A stretch of 64,000 nt of DNA, taken from contig NZ_BDAI01000014.1 in NCBI RefSeq assembly GCF_002091755.1, positions 1-64,000 on the forward strand. Direction: 5' to 3'. The stretch comes from Pseudomonas nitroreducens NBRC 12694. Its GTDB lineage: Bacteria > Pseudomonadota > Gammaproteobacteria > Pseudomonadales > Pseudomonadaceae. Below, piece after piece: positions 47,117 to 57,087 of the stretch. Position 1 is the first letter of the stretch. Each line of letters begins with the position of its first letter. The notes below the pieces were generated by a model that ran no database searches, was not told where the DNA came from, and was given only the letters and a program-made list of their open reading frames with translations. Position numbers and translations under genes: made by a program.

Positions 47117-49285
47117 ATGCGTCTGTACGGACTGACCCTGCTGGCCCTGATCACCGGCTGCCTCGGCGTGCAGGAGGCGCGCGCGAGCAGCGACGACTCC
47201 TGTTATCCGAGCTGGAACCTCAAGCGCGACACGCTGGACGTGTGCAACAGCCTGCCTTTCCTGAGTCCGGGCAACGACAGCCGGGTCAATCTGCAACTGC
47301 TGCTGGCCGATGCCGGCCAGGCCAGCATCCCCAACCGCGCGCTGACCGACGACGAGCAGCAGCTGGGTTACGGCCAGGTGCCTTTCCCGCTGGCCCGCTG
47401 GCTCGACGGCGCGGCCCCGGAAGACGCGCCCGACAGCACCAGCACCGCGTCCCTGGCCGATCTTGCCGCGCGCATCGGCCTGCCGGCGGATACCGTGCAG
47501 TCCTCCGCCGACAGCTTCGCCAGCGGCGAAGGCAGCCGCTGCCGCAGCAACAATCCGCTCACCGCCCAGGACTTCCTCAGCCAGCTGCTGCTGGCCGACA
47601 GCCTCACCGCTGGCGAGCGCCAGGGCCTGGCCCGGGCGCGTCTGACCCTGCTGGGTGCCTGCCAGTGGGACGAAACCCAGCTCAGCGTGCTGCTGCCGGG
47701 CGACCTGCAGAGCGCCCCGGCCAAGGCCTACCGTACTTACCTCAAGGGTGCGGCGGACTTCTACAGCGGGCGCTTCGCTGACGCGCTTAAATCCTTCCGT
47801 AGCCTGCAGGACAGCGACCAGGCCTGGCTGAAGGAAACCTCGCGCTACATGGTCGCCCGTGCGCTGCTCAACCAGGCGCAGCAGAACGCCTTCGACGAGA
47901 TGGGCTACCCGGATCTGCGCAAGGTCGACAAGAAGATCCTCGTCCAGGCCGAATCCGCGCTGGGCGACTACCTCAAGGCTTATCCACAAGGCCGCTACGG
48001 CGCCTCGGCCAAGGGCCTGACGCGGCGTGTCTACTGGCTGATGAGCGATGAAGGCCGGCTGGCCGGCGAGTACGCCGAGCTGTTCGCCCGCCAGGATGCC
48101 GACGATCTCGCCCAACTGGTGCAGGAAGTCGACAACAAGCTGCTGGTCACCGCGCACCCGGCCGATGTGCGCGATGCGCGTCTGCTGGCGGTGCTCGATC
48201 TGATGCAGATGCGCCACCACGAGCCCAGCGAGCCCCGCGCCCTGGACGCTGCGGGACTGGCCGCGCAGAAGGACCTTTTCGCGAAGACCCCCGGCCTGCA
48301 TGACTATTTGATGGCGGCCTACCAGCTCTATGTCGAGGAAAAGCCCGTCGAGGCGCTGAAGTCGCTGCCCGAAGATCCGCCCGCCAAGCTCGACTACCTT
48401 GCCTTCAGCCAGCAGGTCCTGCGCGGTTTCGCCCTCGAGGCCGGCAACGACTGGATCGCCGCCGAGAAACTCTGGCTGCGCCTGTTGCCGCTGGCGGTAC
48501 AGCCGCTGCAGCGCGACCAGCTGGAGCTGGCCCTGGCCTTCAACTATGAGCGCAGCGACCGCCTGGTGAAGGTGTTCGCCGAAGGCTCGCCGGTGCACAC
48601 GCCGATCATCCGCGAAATCCTCCTGCGCCACATCGCGGGGCCCGAACTGCTGCGCCAGCAGGCGAAATCCACCAGCGTCTCCGTGGAAGAGCGCGATACC
48701 GCGCTGTTCGCTCTGCTCTACAAGGACCTGCTGCATGGCCAGTACCAGGCCTACATCGACGACCTCTCCCTGCTGCCCACCGATGGCAGTGGCAAGCCCC
48801 TGGGCGCCAGCATCGGCTACCTCTACGGCAGCATGCCGCTGTCGCTGTTCCAGTGGCCCGGCGGCAAGAACGACAGCGGCTACGAGTGCCCGGCGATCGT
48901 CGACGTCGCCCGCGACCTGCTGCAATCTCCGCAGCCGCCCAAGGCGCTGAACTGCCTGGGCGAATTCATCCTGCGCAACGGCCTGGACGGCTTCCCCCTC
49001 GACACCCAGCCCAGCGAGCGCGAACTGGGCGGGGGCGAGTCGCTGTTCCCCGGCACGCCCTACTCGCGCATGGACGGCTACCTCAAGGTCATCGCCGACA
49101 AGCAGGCGGTGGAAGAGGACCGCGCGTACGCGCTGTTCCGCGCCATCAACTGCTTCGCGCCCAGCGGCTTCAATGGCTGCGGCAGCCAGGACATTGCCCC
49201 GGTGCAGCGCAAGCAGTGGTTCCGCACGCTCAAGGGCCAGTACTCCGCCACGCCCTGGGCGAAGTCTCTGAAGTACTACTGGTAA
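47117..49285 (+). CDS. Large periplasmic TPR/YfiO-like protein of unknown function
   Basis: 722 residues. Signal peptide with a Cys at LITGC (likely lipobox variant, or cleavage after EARA near 24). The rest is all-helical, with repeats of short helical pairs such as AKAYRTYLKGAADFYSGRFADALKSFRSLQ, where tetratricopeptide spacing is visible. Paired Cys residues (Asp-Ser-Cys and Cys-Asn near the N-terminus, and three Cys near the C-terminus) suggest disulfides. AAGGATC precedes the ATG. It forms a tight pair with the DUF3142 gene (5 bases apart). The order resembles PAO1 PA5441. I cannot assign a function; envelope assembly is a guess. Confidence 0.8.
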   Translation: MRLYGLTLLALITGCLGVQEARASSDDSCYPSWNLKRDTLDVCNSLPFLSPGNDSRVNLQLLLADAGQASIPNRALTDDEQQLGYGQVPFPLARWLDGAAPEDAPDSTSTASLADLAARIGLPADTVQSSADSFASGEGSRCRSNNPLTAQDFLSQLLLADSLTAGERQGLARARLTLLGACQWDETQLSVLLPGDLQSAPAKAYRTYLKGAADFYSGRFADALKSFRSLQDSDQAWLKETSRYMVARALLNQAQQNAFDEMGYPDLRKVDKKILVQAESALGDYLKAYPQGRYGASAKGLTRRVYWLMSDEGRLAGEYAELFARQDADDLAQLVQEVDNKLLVTAHPADVRDARLLAVLDLMQMRHHEPSEPRALDAAGLAAQKDLFAKTPGLHDYLMAAYQLYVEEKPVEALKSLPEDPPAKLDYLAFSQQVLRGFALEAGNDWIAAEKLWLRLLPLAVQPLQRDQLELALAFNYERSDRLVKVFAEGSPVHTPIIREILLRHIAGPELLRQQAKSTSVSVEERDTALFALLYKDLLHGQYQAYIDDLSLLPTDGSGKPLGASIGYLYGSMPLSLFQWPGGKNDSGYECPAIVDVARDLLQSPQPPKALNCLGEFILRNGLDGFPLDTQPSERELGGGESLFPGTPYSRMDGYLKVIADKQAVEEDRAYALFRAINCFAPSGFNGCGSQDIAPVQRKQWFRTLKGQYSATPWAKSLKYYW

Positions 49286-49290
49286 TCCTG

Positions 49291-49998
49291 GTGCGCCGGG
49301 CCGTGGTGCTGGCGCTGGCGCTGCTCGTTGGCAACGCCTCGGCGGCCGGCGTGGACGCCGCGGACCACGATGCCTTCTGGCTCTGGAGCGGCGTCGCGCC
49401 CCAGCCAGTGCTGGCCCAGGCTCGCACGCTCTACGTCCTGCAGGGGCAGGTCAGCGCGCCGCGCCAGCGCGAAGGCCAGGCCCGCCTGATCGCCCAGGGC
49501 ATCGCCATTCCGCGCCTGAAGCAGGGCGAGGTCTGGGTGGTCTACCGCGCCCACACCCTGCGCTGGAGCGAGGACATCTACCGCACCCTGCTGTCCCAGC
49601 TGCGCCGCTGGCGCGCGGCGGGCAACCCGGTGGTGGGCGTGCAGATCGATTTCGATGCCCGCACGCGTCACCTGGACGAGTACGTCGACTTCCTCCAGGA
49701 CCTGCGCAAACGTCTGCCGGAAGACTGCAAGCTGAGCATCACCGGGCTGATGGACTGGGGCAGCAATGGCGCACCGGAGACCATCAATCGCCTGGCCGGC
49801 GTAGTGGACGAGGTGGTGGTGCAGACCTACCAGGGACGCACGACCATTCCCAACTACCAGGCCTACCTGCCGCGCGTGGCGCGCCTGCAACTGCCCTTCC
49901 GCATCGGGCTGGCGCAGTACGGGGAATGGCAGGCGCCGGATTACCTGGCGCAGAGCCGGTGGTTCAGGGGGTATGTGGTGTTCCTGCAGAACCCGTGA
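49291..49998 (+). CDS. DUF3142 family secreted protein
   Basis: 235 residues starting at GTG 5 bases after the TPR gene stop. Signal peptide ends near NASAA. The body has a TIM-barrel-like pattern: VVGVQIDFDARTRHLDEYVDFLQDLRKRLP, LSITGLMDWGSN, and DEVVVQTYQGRTTIPNYQAYLPRV, the signature stretches of DUF3142. The similarity to glycoside hydrolase-type barrels (an acidic residue after strands, QIDFD) suggests a polysaccharide-active periplasmic enzyme; this is inference. The pairing with a large TPR-like periplasmic protein is notable. Confidence 0.8.
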   Translation: MRRAVVLALALLVGNASAAGVDAADHDAFWLWSGVAPQPVLAQARTLYVLQGQVSAPRQREGQARLIAQGIAIPRLKQGEVWVVYRAHTLRWSEDIYRTLLSQLRRWRAAGNPVVGVQIDFDARTRHLDEYVDFLQDLRKRLPEDCKLSITGLMDWGSNGAPETINRLAGVVDEVVVQTYQGRTTIPNYQAYLPRVARLQLPFRIGLAQYGEWQAPDYLAQSRWFRGYVVFLQNP

Positions 49999-50043
49999 GA
50001 GTGGTGCAGGTGACTAACCAAGCTCGCGGTTCCTGCAGCTAAA

Positions 50044-51444
50044 TCAACCGCCACCACACCCACACTTGCCGCACTCGTTCGCGCATCCGTCGGCCGTCGC
50101 TTCGCGAGCATCCCGTGTGGTTCCGCCATTCAGGTTACGCATCAGCAAGGCGTACTGCAGGTCCAGTTCCCCGGGCACCGGGATATGCACCAGATGGCCA
50201 TCACCCGGCGCGACGCCGATTGACTCGCCACGGGCGTTCTCCATGGCATTCAGGCGGAAGGTGCGGTTGCCGGCCGGGGTCATCAGCTCGACGCTGTCGC
50301 CGACTTCGAAGCGGTTCTTCACCCGCACCTCGGCCAGCCCGTGACGGCGCTCGCCGGTGAACTCGCCGACGAACTGCTGGCGCTCGGACAGGGAGTGGCC
50401 GTACTGGTAGTTCTGGTACTCGTCATGCACGTGGCGGCGCAGGAAGCCCTCGGTATAGCCGCGATGGGCCAGGGATTCGAGGGTGTCCATCAGGCCGAGG
50501 TCGAAGGCGCGCCCGGCGACGGCGTCGTCGATGGCCTTGCGGTAGGCCTGGGCCGTGCGCGAGACGTAGTAGTGGGACTTGGTGCGGCCCTCGATTTTCA
50601 GCGAATGCACGCCCATCTGCGTCAAACGTTGCACATGCTGGATGGCGCGCAGGTCCTTGGAGTTCATGATGTAGGTGCCGTGCTCGTCCTCAAAGGCTTC
50701 CATCAGCTCGCCGGGGCGGTTGGCCTCTTCGAGCAGGACGATCTCCTTGGTCGGTGCGCCGATGCCCAGGGTCGGTTCGACGTTGCGCACGGCGTGGCCC
50801 AGTTCGTCTTCGTGGGCGGCGTGGGTCTGGTATTCCCAGCGGCAGGCGTTGGTGCAGGTGCCCTGGTTGGGGTCGCGGCGGTTGATGTAGCCCGACAGCA
50901 GGCAGCGCCCGGAGTAGGCCATGCACAGCGCGCCATGGACGAAGACTTCCAGCTCCATGCCCGGCACGCGCTCACGAATCTCGCCGATCTCTTCGAGCGA
51001 CAGCTCGCGGGAGAGGATCACCCGCTTGAGCCCCTGCTGGCGCCAGAACTCCACGCTGGCCCAGTTCACCGCGTTGGCCTGCACTGAGAGATGTATATCA
51101 ACCTCGGGGAAATGCTGGCGAACCAGCATGATCAGGCCGGGATCGGACATGATCAGCGCATCCGGCCCCAGGGCGATCACCGACTCGACGTCCTGCAGGA
51201 AGGTTTTCAGCTTGGCGTTGTGGGGGGCAATGTTGACCACCACGTACAAACGCTTGCCCAGGGCATGGGCTTCGTTGATGCCGGTGGCGAGATTGGCGTG
51301 GTCGAACTCGTTGTTGCGCACCCGCAGGCTGTAGCGCGGTTGGCCGGCGTAGACGGCGTCGGCGCCGTAAGCGAAGGCGTGGCGCAGGCTTTTCAGCGAG
51401 CCGGCGGGGCAGAGCAGTTCGGGGGCAAACGGAGTGCGGGACAT
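50044..51444 (-). CDS. trhP: TrhP (YegQ), U32-family tRNA U34 hydroxylation protein
   Basis: 466 residues. Peptidase U32-type fold with the signature ELEVFVHGALCMAYSGRCLLSGY, followed by GTCTNACRWEY; these four cysteines are thought to bind an iron-sulfur cluster. Homologues use prephenate to make 5-hydroxyuridine at the wobble position of tRNAs. The C-terminal domain is a beta-barrel, and the end carries a Cys/Gly-rich tail CANECGKCGCGGG not expected for the E. coli protein. It lies between the DUF3142 gene and zwf, as in PAO1 PA5440. Its promoter is not obvious. Confidence 0.9.
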   Translation of the reverse strand: MSRTPFAPELLCPAGSLKSLRHAFAYGADAVYAGQPRYSLRVRNNEFDHANLATGINEAHALGKRLYVVVNIAPHNAKLKTFLQDVESVIALGPDALIMSDPGLIMLVRQHFPEVDIHLSVQANAVNWASVEFWRQQGLKRVILSRELSLEEIGEIRERVPGMELEVFVHGALCMAYSGRCLLSGYINRRDPNQGTCTNACRWEYQTHAAHEDELGHAVRNVEPTLGIGAPTKEIVLLEEANRPGELMEAFEDEHGTYIMNSKDLRAIQHVQRLTQMGVHSLKIEGRTKSHYYVSRTAQAYRKAIDDAVAGRAFDLGLMDTLESLAHRGYTEGFLRRHVHDEYQNYQYGHSLSERQQFVGEFTGERRHGLAEVRVKNRFEVGDSVELMTPAGNRTFRLNAMENARGESIGVAPGDGHLVHIPVPGELDLQYALLMRNLNGGTTRDAREATADGCANECGKCGCGGG

Positions 51445-51596
51445 GGCAATGCAGCGGGTAGTGGGAAAAAGGCTGCCACTCTAGAAAGTCCGCGGGCTGC
51501 GCGTGCTGAGCGAGGTCAACGGATCGCGCCAGAATTCGGTACGTCCGATGTATGCAAGAGTAACGGTCTTCTGTCGGCCACGCGGTGCCAGCGCAT

Positions 51597-51717
51597 CCCC
51601 TCGCTCCAGCCCTCTCCCCAAGGAGAGGGAGCCGTCCGTACCGGCTGACGCCAAGGCTTCATCCTCCACCGAACGGTCCCCTCTCCCGCTTGCGGGAGAG
51701 GGTTAGGGTGAGGGGGC
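51597..51717. repeat. REPIN-like double palindrome, GGGAGAGGG family (copy 4)
   Basis: Same order of blocks as the copy at 15962-16079: CCCTCTCCCC-A-AGGAGAGGGAGC, CCGTACCGGCTGACGCCAAGG, CATCCTCCACCGAACGGT, then CCCCTCTCCCGCTTGCGGGAGAGGG and TTAGGGTGAGGGGG. It lies between trhP and zwf. The rest of that 295-base gap shows no gene. Confidence 0.85.
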
Positions 51718-51739
51718 CTTTGATCCTGTAGGAGCCCTA

Positions 51740-53209
51740 TCACTCCAGCCAGCGCCGTCCCTGCAGCTCCAGCAGCGTCTGCGCCTGCTCCGGCCCGTTG
51801 CTGCCGGCCGGATAGGGGCGCGGGCTCTGGTAGTGCTCGTGCCAGCCCTTGATGATCGGGTCGACCCAGCTCCAGGCCGCTTCCACCTCGTCGCGGCGCA
51901 TGAACAACGTCGAGTCGCCCTCGATCACGTCCAGCAGCAGGCGTTCGTAGGCGTCCCAGCGGCGTTTGTTGATGCTGAAAGCCTGGGCGAGGTTGAGGTC
52001 CAGCTCCACTGGTTCCAGCTGCATGCCCTTGCCGGGGGCCTTGGCCATCAGTTGCACGCTGATGCGTTCTTCGGGCTGCAGTCTTATCCACAGACGGTTG
52101 GCCGCGCCGGCACCGTTGCCGATCAGGCTGTTGGGGACCGGCCTGAACTGAATGACGATCTCCGAGCACTTCTTCGCCATGCGCTTGCCGGTGCGCAGGT
52201 AGAACGGCACGCCAGACCAGCGCCAGTTATCGATCTCCGCCTGAACGGCGACGAAGGTCTCCGTATCGCTGTCGTTGTCGACGTTCTTCTCGAACCAGTA
52301 GGCCGGAACATCCTGTCCGCCAATGTGTCCGGCGGTGTACTGGCCGCGCACGGTCTTGTCCTGCACGTCCTGCCCGGTGATCGGCTTGAGCGCCTGGAGG
52401 ATCTTTACCTTCTCGTTGCGTACCGCCTCGGCATCGAAGCGCACCGGCGCTTCCATGGTCACCAGGCAGAGCAACTGCAACAGGTGGTTCTGCACCATGT
52501 CGCGCATGGCCCCGGCATGGTCGTAATAGCCGCCGCGGTTTTCCACGCCCAGGGTTTCGCTGACGGTGATCTGCACGTGATCGATGAAACCGTTGCGCCA
52601 TACCGGCTCGAACAGGGTGTTGGCGAAGCGCAGGGCCATCAGGTTCTGCACAGTTTCCTTGCCCAGGTAGTGGTCAATGCGGAACACGCGGGATTCGTCG
52701 AACACCTCGCCGATGGCCTGGTTGATCGCCACCGCCGATTCCAGCGAATGGCCCAGCGGCTTCTCCAGCACGATGCGCGCCAGCGGCCCGGCCAGGCCGG
52801 CGATCTTCAGGTTCTGTGCAATGGGCGCGAACAGGCTCGGTGTGGTGGCCAGATAGTGCACCAGCACGCGACCTTCGCTGCGCTTGAGGGCCTTGGCCAG
52901 GCGACCGAAGTCGGCGCTCTGCGAGGCGTCCATGGCGACGTATTGCAGGCGCTGGGCGAAGCTGCGCCAGGCTTCGGCGGAGAAGTCGCTGCGCGCCACC
53001 TGCACCCGGCAGTTGCGCTCGGCAAGGGCAAGGTAGGAGGCATTGTCGCGGTTGCTGCGGGCGAGGGCGAAGATCCGCGTGTCGGCCGGCAGGCGATTCT
53101 CCCGGTGCAGGTGATAGAGCGCCGGAAGCAGCTTGTGCAGGGCCAGGTCACCACTGCCGCCGAATACCAGGATGTCGCAGGAACTGGGAAGACTAAGGCT
53201 GGCGGGCAT
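51740..53209 (-). CDS. zwf: Glucose-6-phosphate dehydrogenase (second isozyme)
   Basis: 489 residues. Oxidises glucose 6-phosphate to 6-phosphogluconolactone, feeding the Entner-Doudoroff and pentose phosphate routes. The nucleotide loop GGSGDLALHK (17-26) is close to the GASGDLAxxK consensus, and the catalytic signature RIDHYLGKETVQN lies near residue 173. It resembles PAO1 PA5439, the isozyme that accompanies an RpiR-like gene, rather than the main zwf of the hex cluster. The ATG at 53209 is used; a TTG 6 bases upstream is less likely. The perfect palindrome at 53246-53262 lies in its promoter. Confidence 0.93.
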   Translation of the reverse strand: MPASLSLPSSCDILVFGGSGDLALHKLLPALYHLHRENRLPADTRIFALARSNRDNASYLALAERNCRVQVARSDFSAEAWRSFAQRLQYVAMDASQSADFGRLAKALKRSEGRVLVHYLATTPSLFAPIAQNLKIAGLAGPLARIVLEKPLGHSLESAVAINQAIGEVFDESRVFRIDHYLGKETVQNLMALRFANTLFEPVWRNGFIDHVQITVSETLGVENRGGYYDHAGAMRDMVQNHLLQLLCLVTMEAPVRFDAEAVRNEKVKILQALKPITGQDVQDKTVRGQYTAGHIGGQDVPAYWFEKNVDNDSDTETFVAVQAEIDNWRWSGVPFYLRTGKRMAKKCSEIVIQFRPVPNSLIGNGAGAANRLWIRLQPEERISVQLMAKAPGKGMQLEPVELDLNLAQAFSINKRRWDAYERLLLDVIEGDSTLFMRRDEVEAAWSWVDPIIKGWHEHYQSPRPYPAGSNGPEQAQTLLELQGRRWLE

Positions 53210-53245
53210 ATTCAACGACTTATTCCCTGGGCTTGGCGAGTAGTT

Positions 53246-53262
53246 TTGTAGTATAACTACAA
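53246..53262. promoter_or_regulatory. RpiR/HexR-type operator between zwf and its regulator gene
   Basis: TTGTAGT-ATA-ACTACAA is a perfect 17-bp palindrome. Its TGTAGT-N3-ACTACA core follows the HexR consensus of TGTAAT-N3-ATTACA with one change per half. An additional half-site ACTACA lies 5 bases further right, and a TAGT half-site lies on the left. It is centred 45 bp from the zwf ATG and 53 bp from the regulator GTG. Confidence 0.8.
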
Positions 53263-53306
53263 CAAGACTACATAAATTTCAGACAACTATCACCGAGCCC
53301 ATCCCT

Positions 53307-54191
53307 GTGAACCTTTTGCAGCACATTGCCCAGTCGCGTCATCTGCTCCGCAAGTCGGAGCTCAAGGTTGCCGATCACGTGATGCAGGACCCTGCATCGG
53401 TCATGCACAGCTCCATGGCGGACCTCGCCCATGGTGTCGGCGTCAGCGAGCCGACCATCGTGCGTTTTTGCCGCGCCATCGGCTGCAGCGGTTTCCAGGA
53501 CCTCAAGCTCAAGCTGGCGCAGAGCCTGGCCGCCGGCGCCAGTTTCGGCCAGTTCTCGATCAACGAGAGCGACTCGGTGGCGGACTTCAGCCTGAAGATC
53601 TTCGACACCACCCTGCACTCGCTGATGGAAGTGCGCGAGCACCTCGACACTCACGCCCTGGAGCGCGCCATCGCGGCCATCGCCCACGCCCAGCGTGTCG
53701 AGTTCTACGGCTTCGGCGCGTCGGGCGCGGTGGCGGCGGATGCCCAGCACAAGTTCTTCCGCCTGCTGCTGTCGGCGGCGGCGTATTCCGACCCGCACAT
53801 GCAGGCCATGTCGGCGGTGACCCTGAAACCTTCGGACGTGGCGATCTGCATCTCCCAGTCCGGCCGCTCCAAGGACCTGCTGGTGACCGCCAACCTGGTG
53901 CGCGAAGCCGGCGCGACGCTGATCACCCTGTGCCCCAGCCAGACTCCGCTGGCGGACCTGGCGACCGTGAACCTCGCGGTGGACGTGCATGAAGACACCG
54001 ACATCTACACCCCGCTGACCTCGCGCATTGCCCACCTGGTGGTGATCGACGTGCTGGCGATGGGCGTGGCCATGGCCCGCGGCCCGGACCTGGTGAACCA
54101 CCTCAAGAGCGTGAAGCGCAGCCTGCGCAGCCTGCGCCTGTCGCCCAAGGTGGTGAAGAACCACGAAGAGCGGCCGGAAGAGGCGTCCTGA
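53307..54191 (+). CDS. RpiR/HexR family transcriptional regulator
   Basis: 294 residues, GTG start. The N-terminal HTH_6 domain (1-77) has LRKSELKVADHVMQDP and the recognition helix VSEPTIVRFCRAIGC. The C-terminal SIS domain (about 125-260) has the sugar-phosphate loop SQSGRSKD. It is very like HexR, a repressor of glucose catabolism genes released by 2-keto-3-deoxy-6-phosphogluconate, and equals PAO1 PA5438. It diverges from zwf over a single operator, so it probably represses both zwf and itself. Confidence 0.93.
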   Translation: MNLLQHIAQSRHLLRKSELKVADHVMQDPASVMHSSMADLAHGVGVSEPTIVRFCRAIGCSGFQDLKLKLAQSLAAGASFGQFSINESDSVADFSLKIFDTTLHSLMEVREHLDTHALERAIAAIAHAQRVEFYGFGASGAVAADAQHKFFRLLLSAAAYSDPHMQAMSAVTLKPSDVAICISQSGRSKDLLVTANLVREAGATLITLCPSQTPLADLATVNLAVDVHEDTDIYTPLTSRIAHLVVIDVLAMGVAMARGPDLVNHLKSVKRSLRSLRLSPKVVKNHEERPEEAS

Positions 54192-54316
54192 TTCGGCCGT
54201 AACGGTGCCGCCGACCGCTCGTCGGCGTCACCGCCGCTTTCATTGCCGCGTCGTCAAACCGTCATCCGCCCCCAGCATGCTGGCGTCTCCAGCCCTTAGG
54301 CCTTGGGAGATGCGAG

Positions 54317-54532
54317 ATGCCCCGCCATATCGACGACACCCAGCTCCAAGTGGACAGCAAGACCCGCCGCAAGCTCGAAGACCAGCGGCGCATGCAGTTC
54401 CGTCGCGCCATCGAGGACCGCATGGAGGCCCAGCGCCTCGCCCTCGAAACCTCCGATTACCCTGACCTGATCGCCGCCGCCTACCTCACTTCGGCGAAGG
54501 CGGGCCGGCGAAGCGTTCGGCAAGCTGGCTGA
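54317..54532 (+). CDS. Small charged protein (PA3496-like) of unknown function
   Basis: 71 residues, highly basic and helical: RRKLEDQRRMQFRRAIEDRMEAQRLAL followed by DYPDLIAAAYLTS. The sequence DYPxLIAAAYL is a recurring motif of small envelope-related proteins of Pseudomonas annotated as PA3496-like; recalled from memory. GGGAGATGCGAG lies before the ATG. Its last 47 bases overlap the convergent LysR gene, so the two messages are antisense to one another at the 3' end. Confidence 0.7.
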   Translation: MPRHIDDTQLQVDSKTRRKLEDQRRMQFRRAIEDRMEAQRLALETSDYPDLIAAAYLTSAKAGRRSVRQAG

Positions 54533-55436
54533 TCAGCGCCCGCTCTTCACGGATGAAGGCGACGAACGCCTGGGCCACCGGACTCAGGCGCTTGCCGCGG
54601 GCATGTACCAGACACCAGCTGCGGTAGAGCGGCAGCTCTTCCACCGGCAGTTCGTGCAGCAGCCCGGACTGCAGCTCGCGGCTCACCGCATGGCGTGGCA
54701 GCAGCGCCAGTCCCAGTCCCGCCAATACCCCTTCCCGTGACCCCTCCAGCGAGGCGAACTCCAGTGTCTGCGCGAAGTGCGCGCGTTTCTGCTGGAAGTG
54801 TTCCTCACAGGCCTTGCGCGTACCCGAGCCGGGCTCGCGGATCAGCAGCGGATAGGGTTCCAGGTCCTTCAGCGAAAGCTTCGCGGCGTTGCACAGCGGG
54901 TGGTCCGGCGGTGCCACGGCAACGATCGGGTTGTTCAGGAAGGGCAGGAACTCCAGCGCCATGTCCTGCGGCACCAGGGACATGATCACCAGGTCGTCGC
55001 GGTTATCCGAGAGGCGCTTGATCACCTGGGCGCGGTTGACCACCGTGAGGTTCAGGCTGACATCCGGGTGCTGGGCGTGGAACGCGGCGAACAGGTGCGG
55101 AGTGATGTATTTGGCGCTGGATTCCACCGCCAGGCGCAACTGGCCCTGCAGCGAGCCCTTGAGGTCGGAGAGGTTCATGTCCAGCACTTCCAGGCGCTGG
55201 AAGATGTCGTTGGTGGCGCGCAGCAGGGCGTCGGCGGCATCGGTCTGGTAGAGCTTCTTGCCGATGTACTCGAACAGCGGCTGGCCGACCAGTTCTTCGA
55301 GCTGGCGGATCTGCAGGCTGACCGCCGGCTGGGTCAGGGCCATTTCTTCGGCGGCGCGGCTGTAGGAACGGCTTTCGCACACCGCGCGGAAAACCTGCAG
55401 CTGGCGAAGGGTCATACGCATCAATGACTTACGCAT
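54486..55436 (-). CDS. LysR family regulator (PycR-like) divergent from pycAB
   Basis: 316 residues. HTH in residues 8-65 (LRQLQVFRAVCESRSYSRAAEEMALTQPAVSLQIRQLEELVGQPLFEYIGKKLY). The effector domain includes LLIREPGSGTRKACEEHF, typical of CysB/CbbR-like LTTRs. The start MRKSLMRMTLRQ matches the PycR homologue of PAO1 (PA5437), which regulates pyruvate carboxylase genes. AGCAGG precedes the ATG. The 220-base gap before pycA (55437-55660) contains AT-rich sequence with a direct TTTATGG/TTTATAG theme, where the LTTR is expected to bind; no exact site can be fixed. Confidence 0.9.
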   Translation of the reverse strand: MRKSLMRMTLRQLQVFRAVCESRSYSRAAEEMALTQPAVSLQIRQLEELVGQPLFEYIGKKLYQTDAADALLRATNDIFQRLEVLDMNLSDLKGSLQGQLRLAVESSAKYITPHLFAAFHAQHPDVSLNLTVVNRAQVIKRLSDNRDDLVIMSLVPQDMALEFLPFLNNPIVAVAPPDHPLCNAAKLSLKDLEPYPLLIREPGSGTRKACEEHFQQKRAHFAQTLEFASLEGSREGVLAGLGLALLPRHAVSRELQSGLLHELPVEELPLYRSWCLVHARGKRLSPVAQAFVAFIREERALISQLAERFAGPPSPK

Positions 55437-55660
55437 AGAAGCCTGCTCGATGGCGACATTTTTCAGCGACTATAAAGCATTCTTTATGGCTACCCCAATA
55501 ATTATTGATTTTGGTTAATCCTCCCTCCCGCGCTAGGGTAAAAACACGCCGGAACCCGCTCCGGCCACGAATATCCACAAGAGAATCCAGCTGCCTGAAC
55601 GGGGCTGCCGATTGGTCTTTACGCCGGGGTCCACAAGGCCCGGGCCGAGGGAAAGCCGCA

Positions 55661-57076
<1,416 letters not shown>

Positions 57077-57087
57077 GGATCACGTAC

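Noticed and set aside
47111..48925. 604-codon antisense frame opposite the TPR-like gene
   Set aside because: The plus strand has a signal peptide, a ribosome site and a tightly coupled downstream gene; the antisense frame has none of these.
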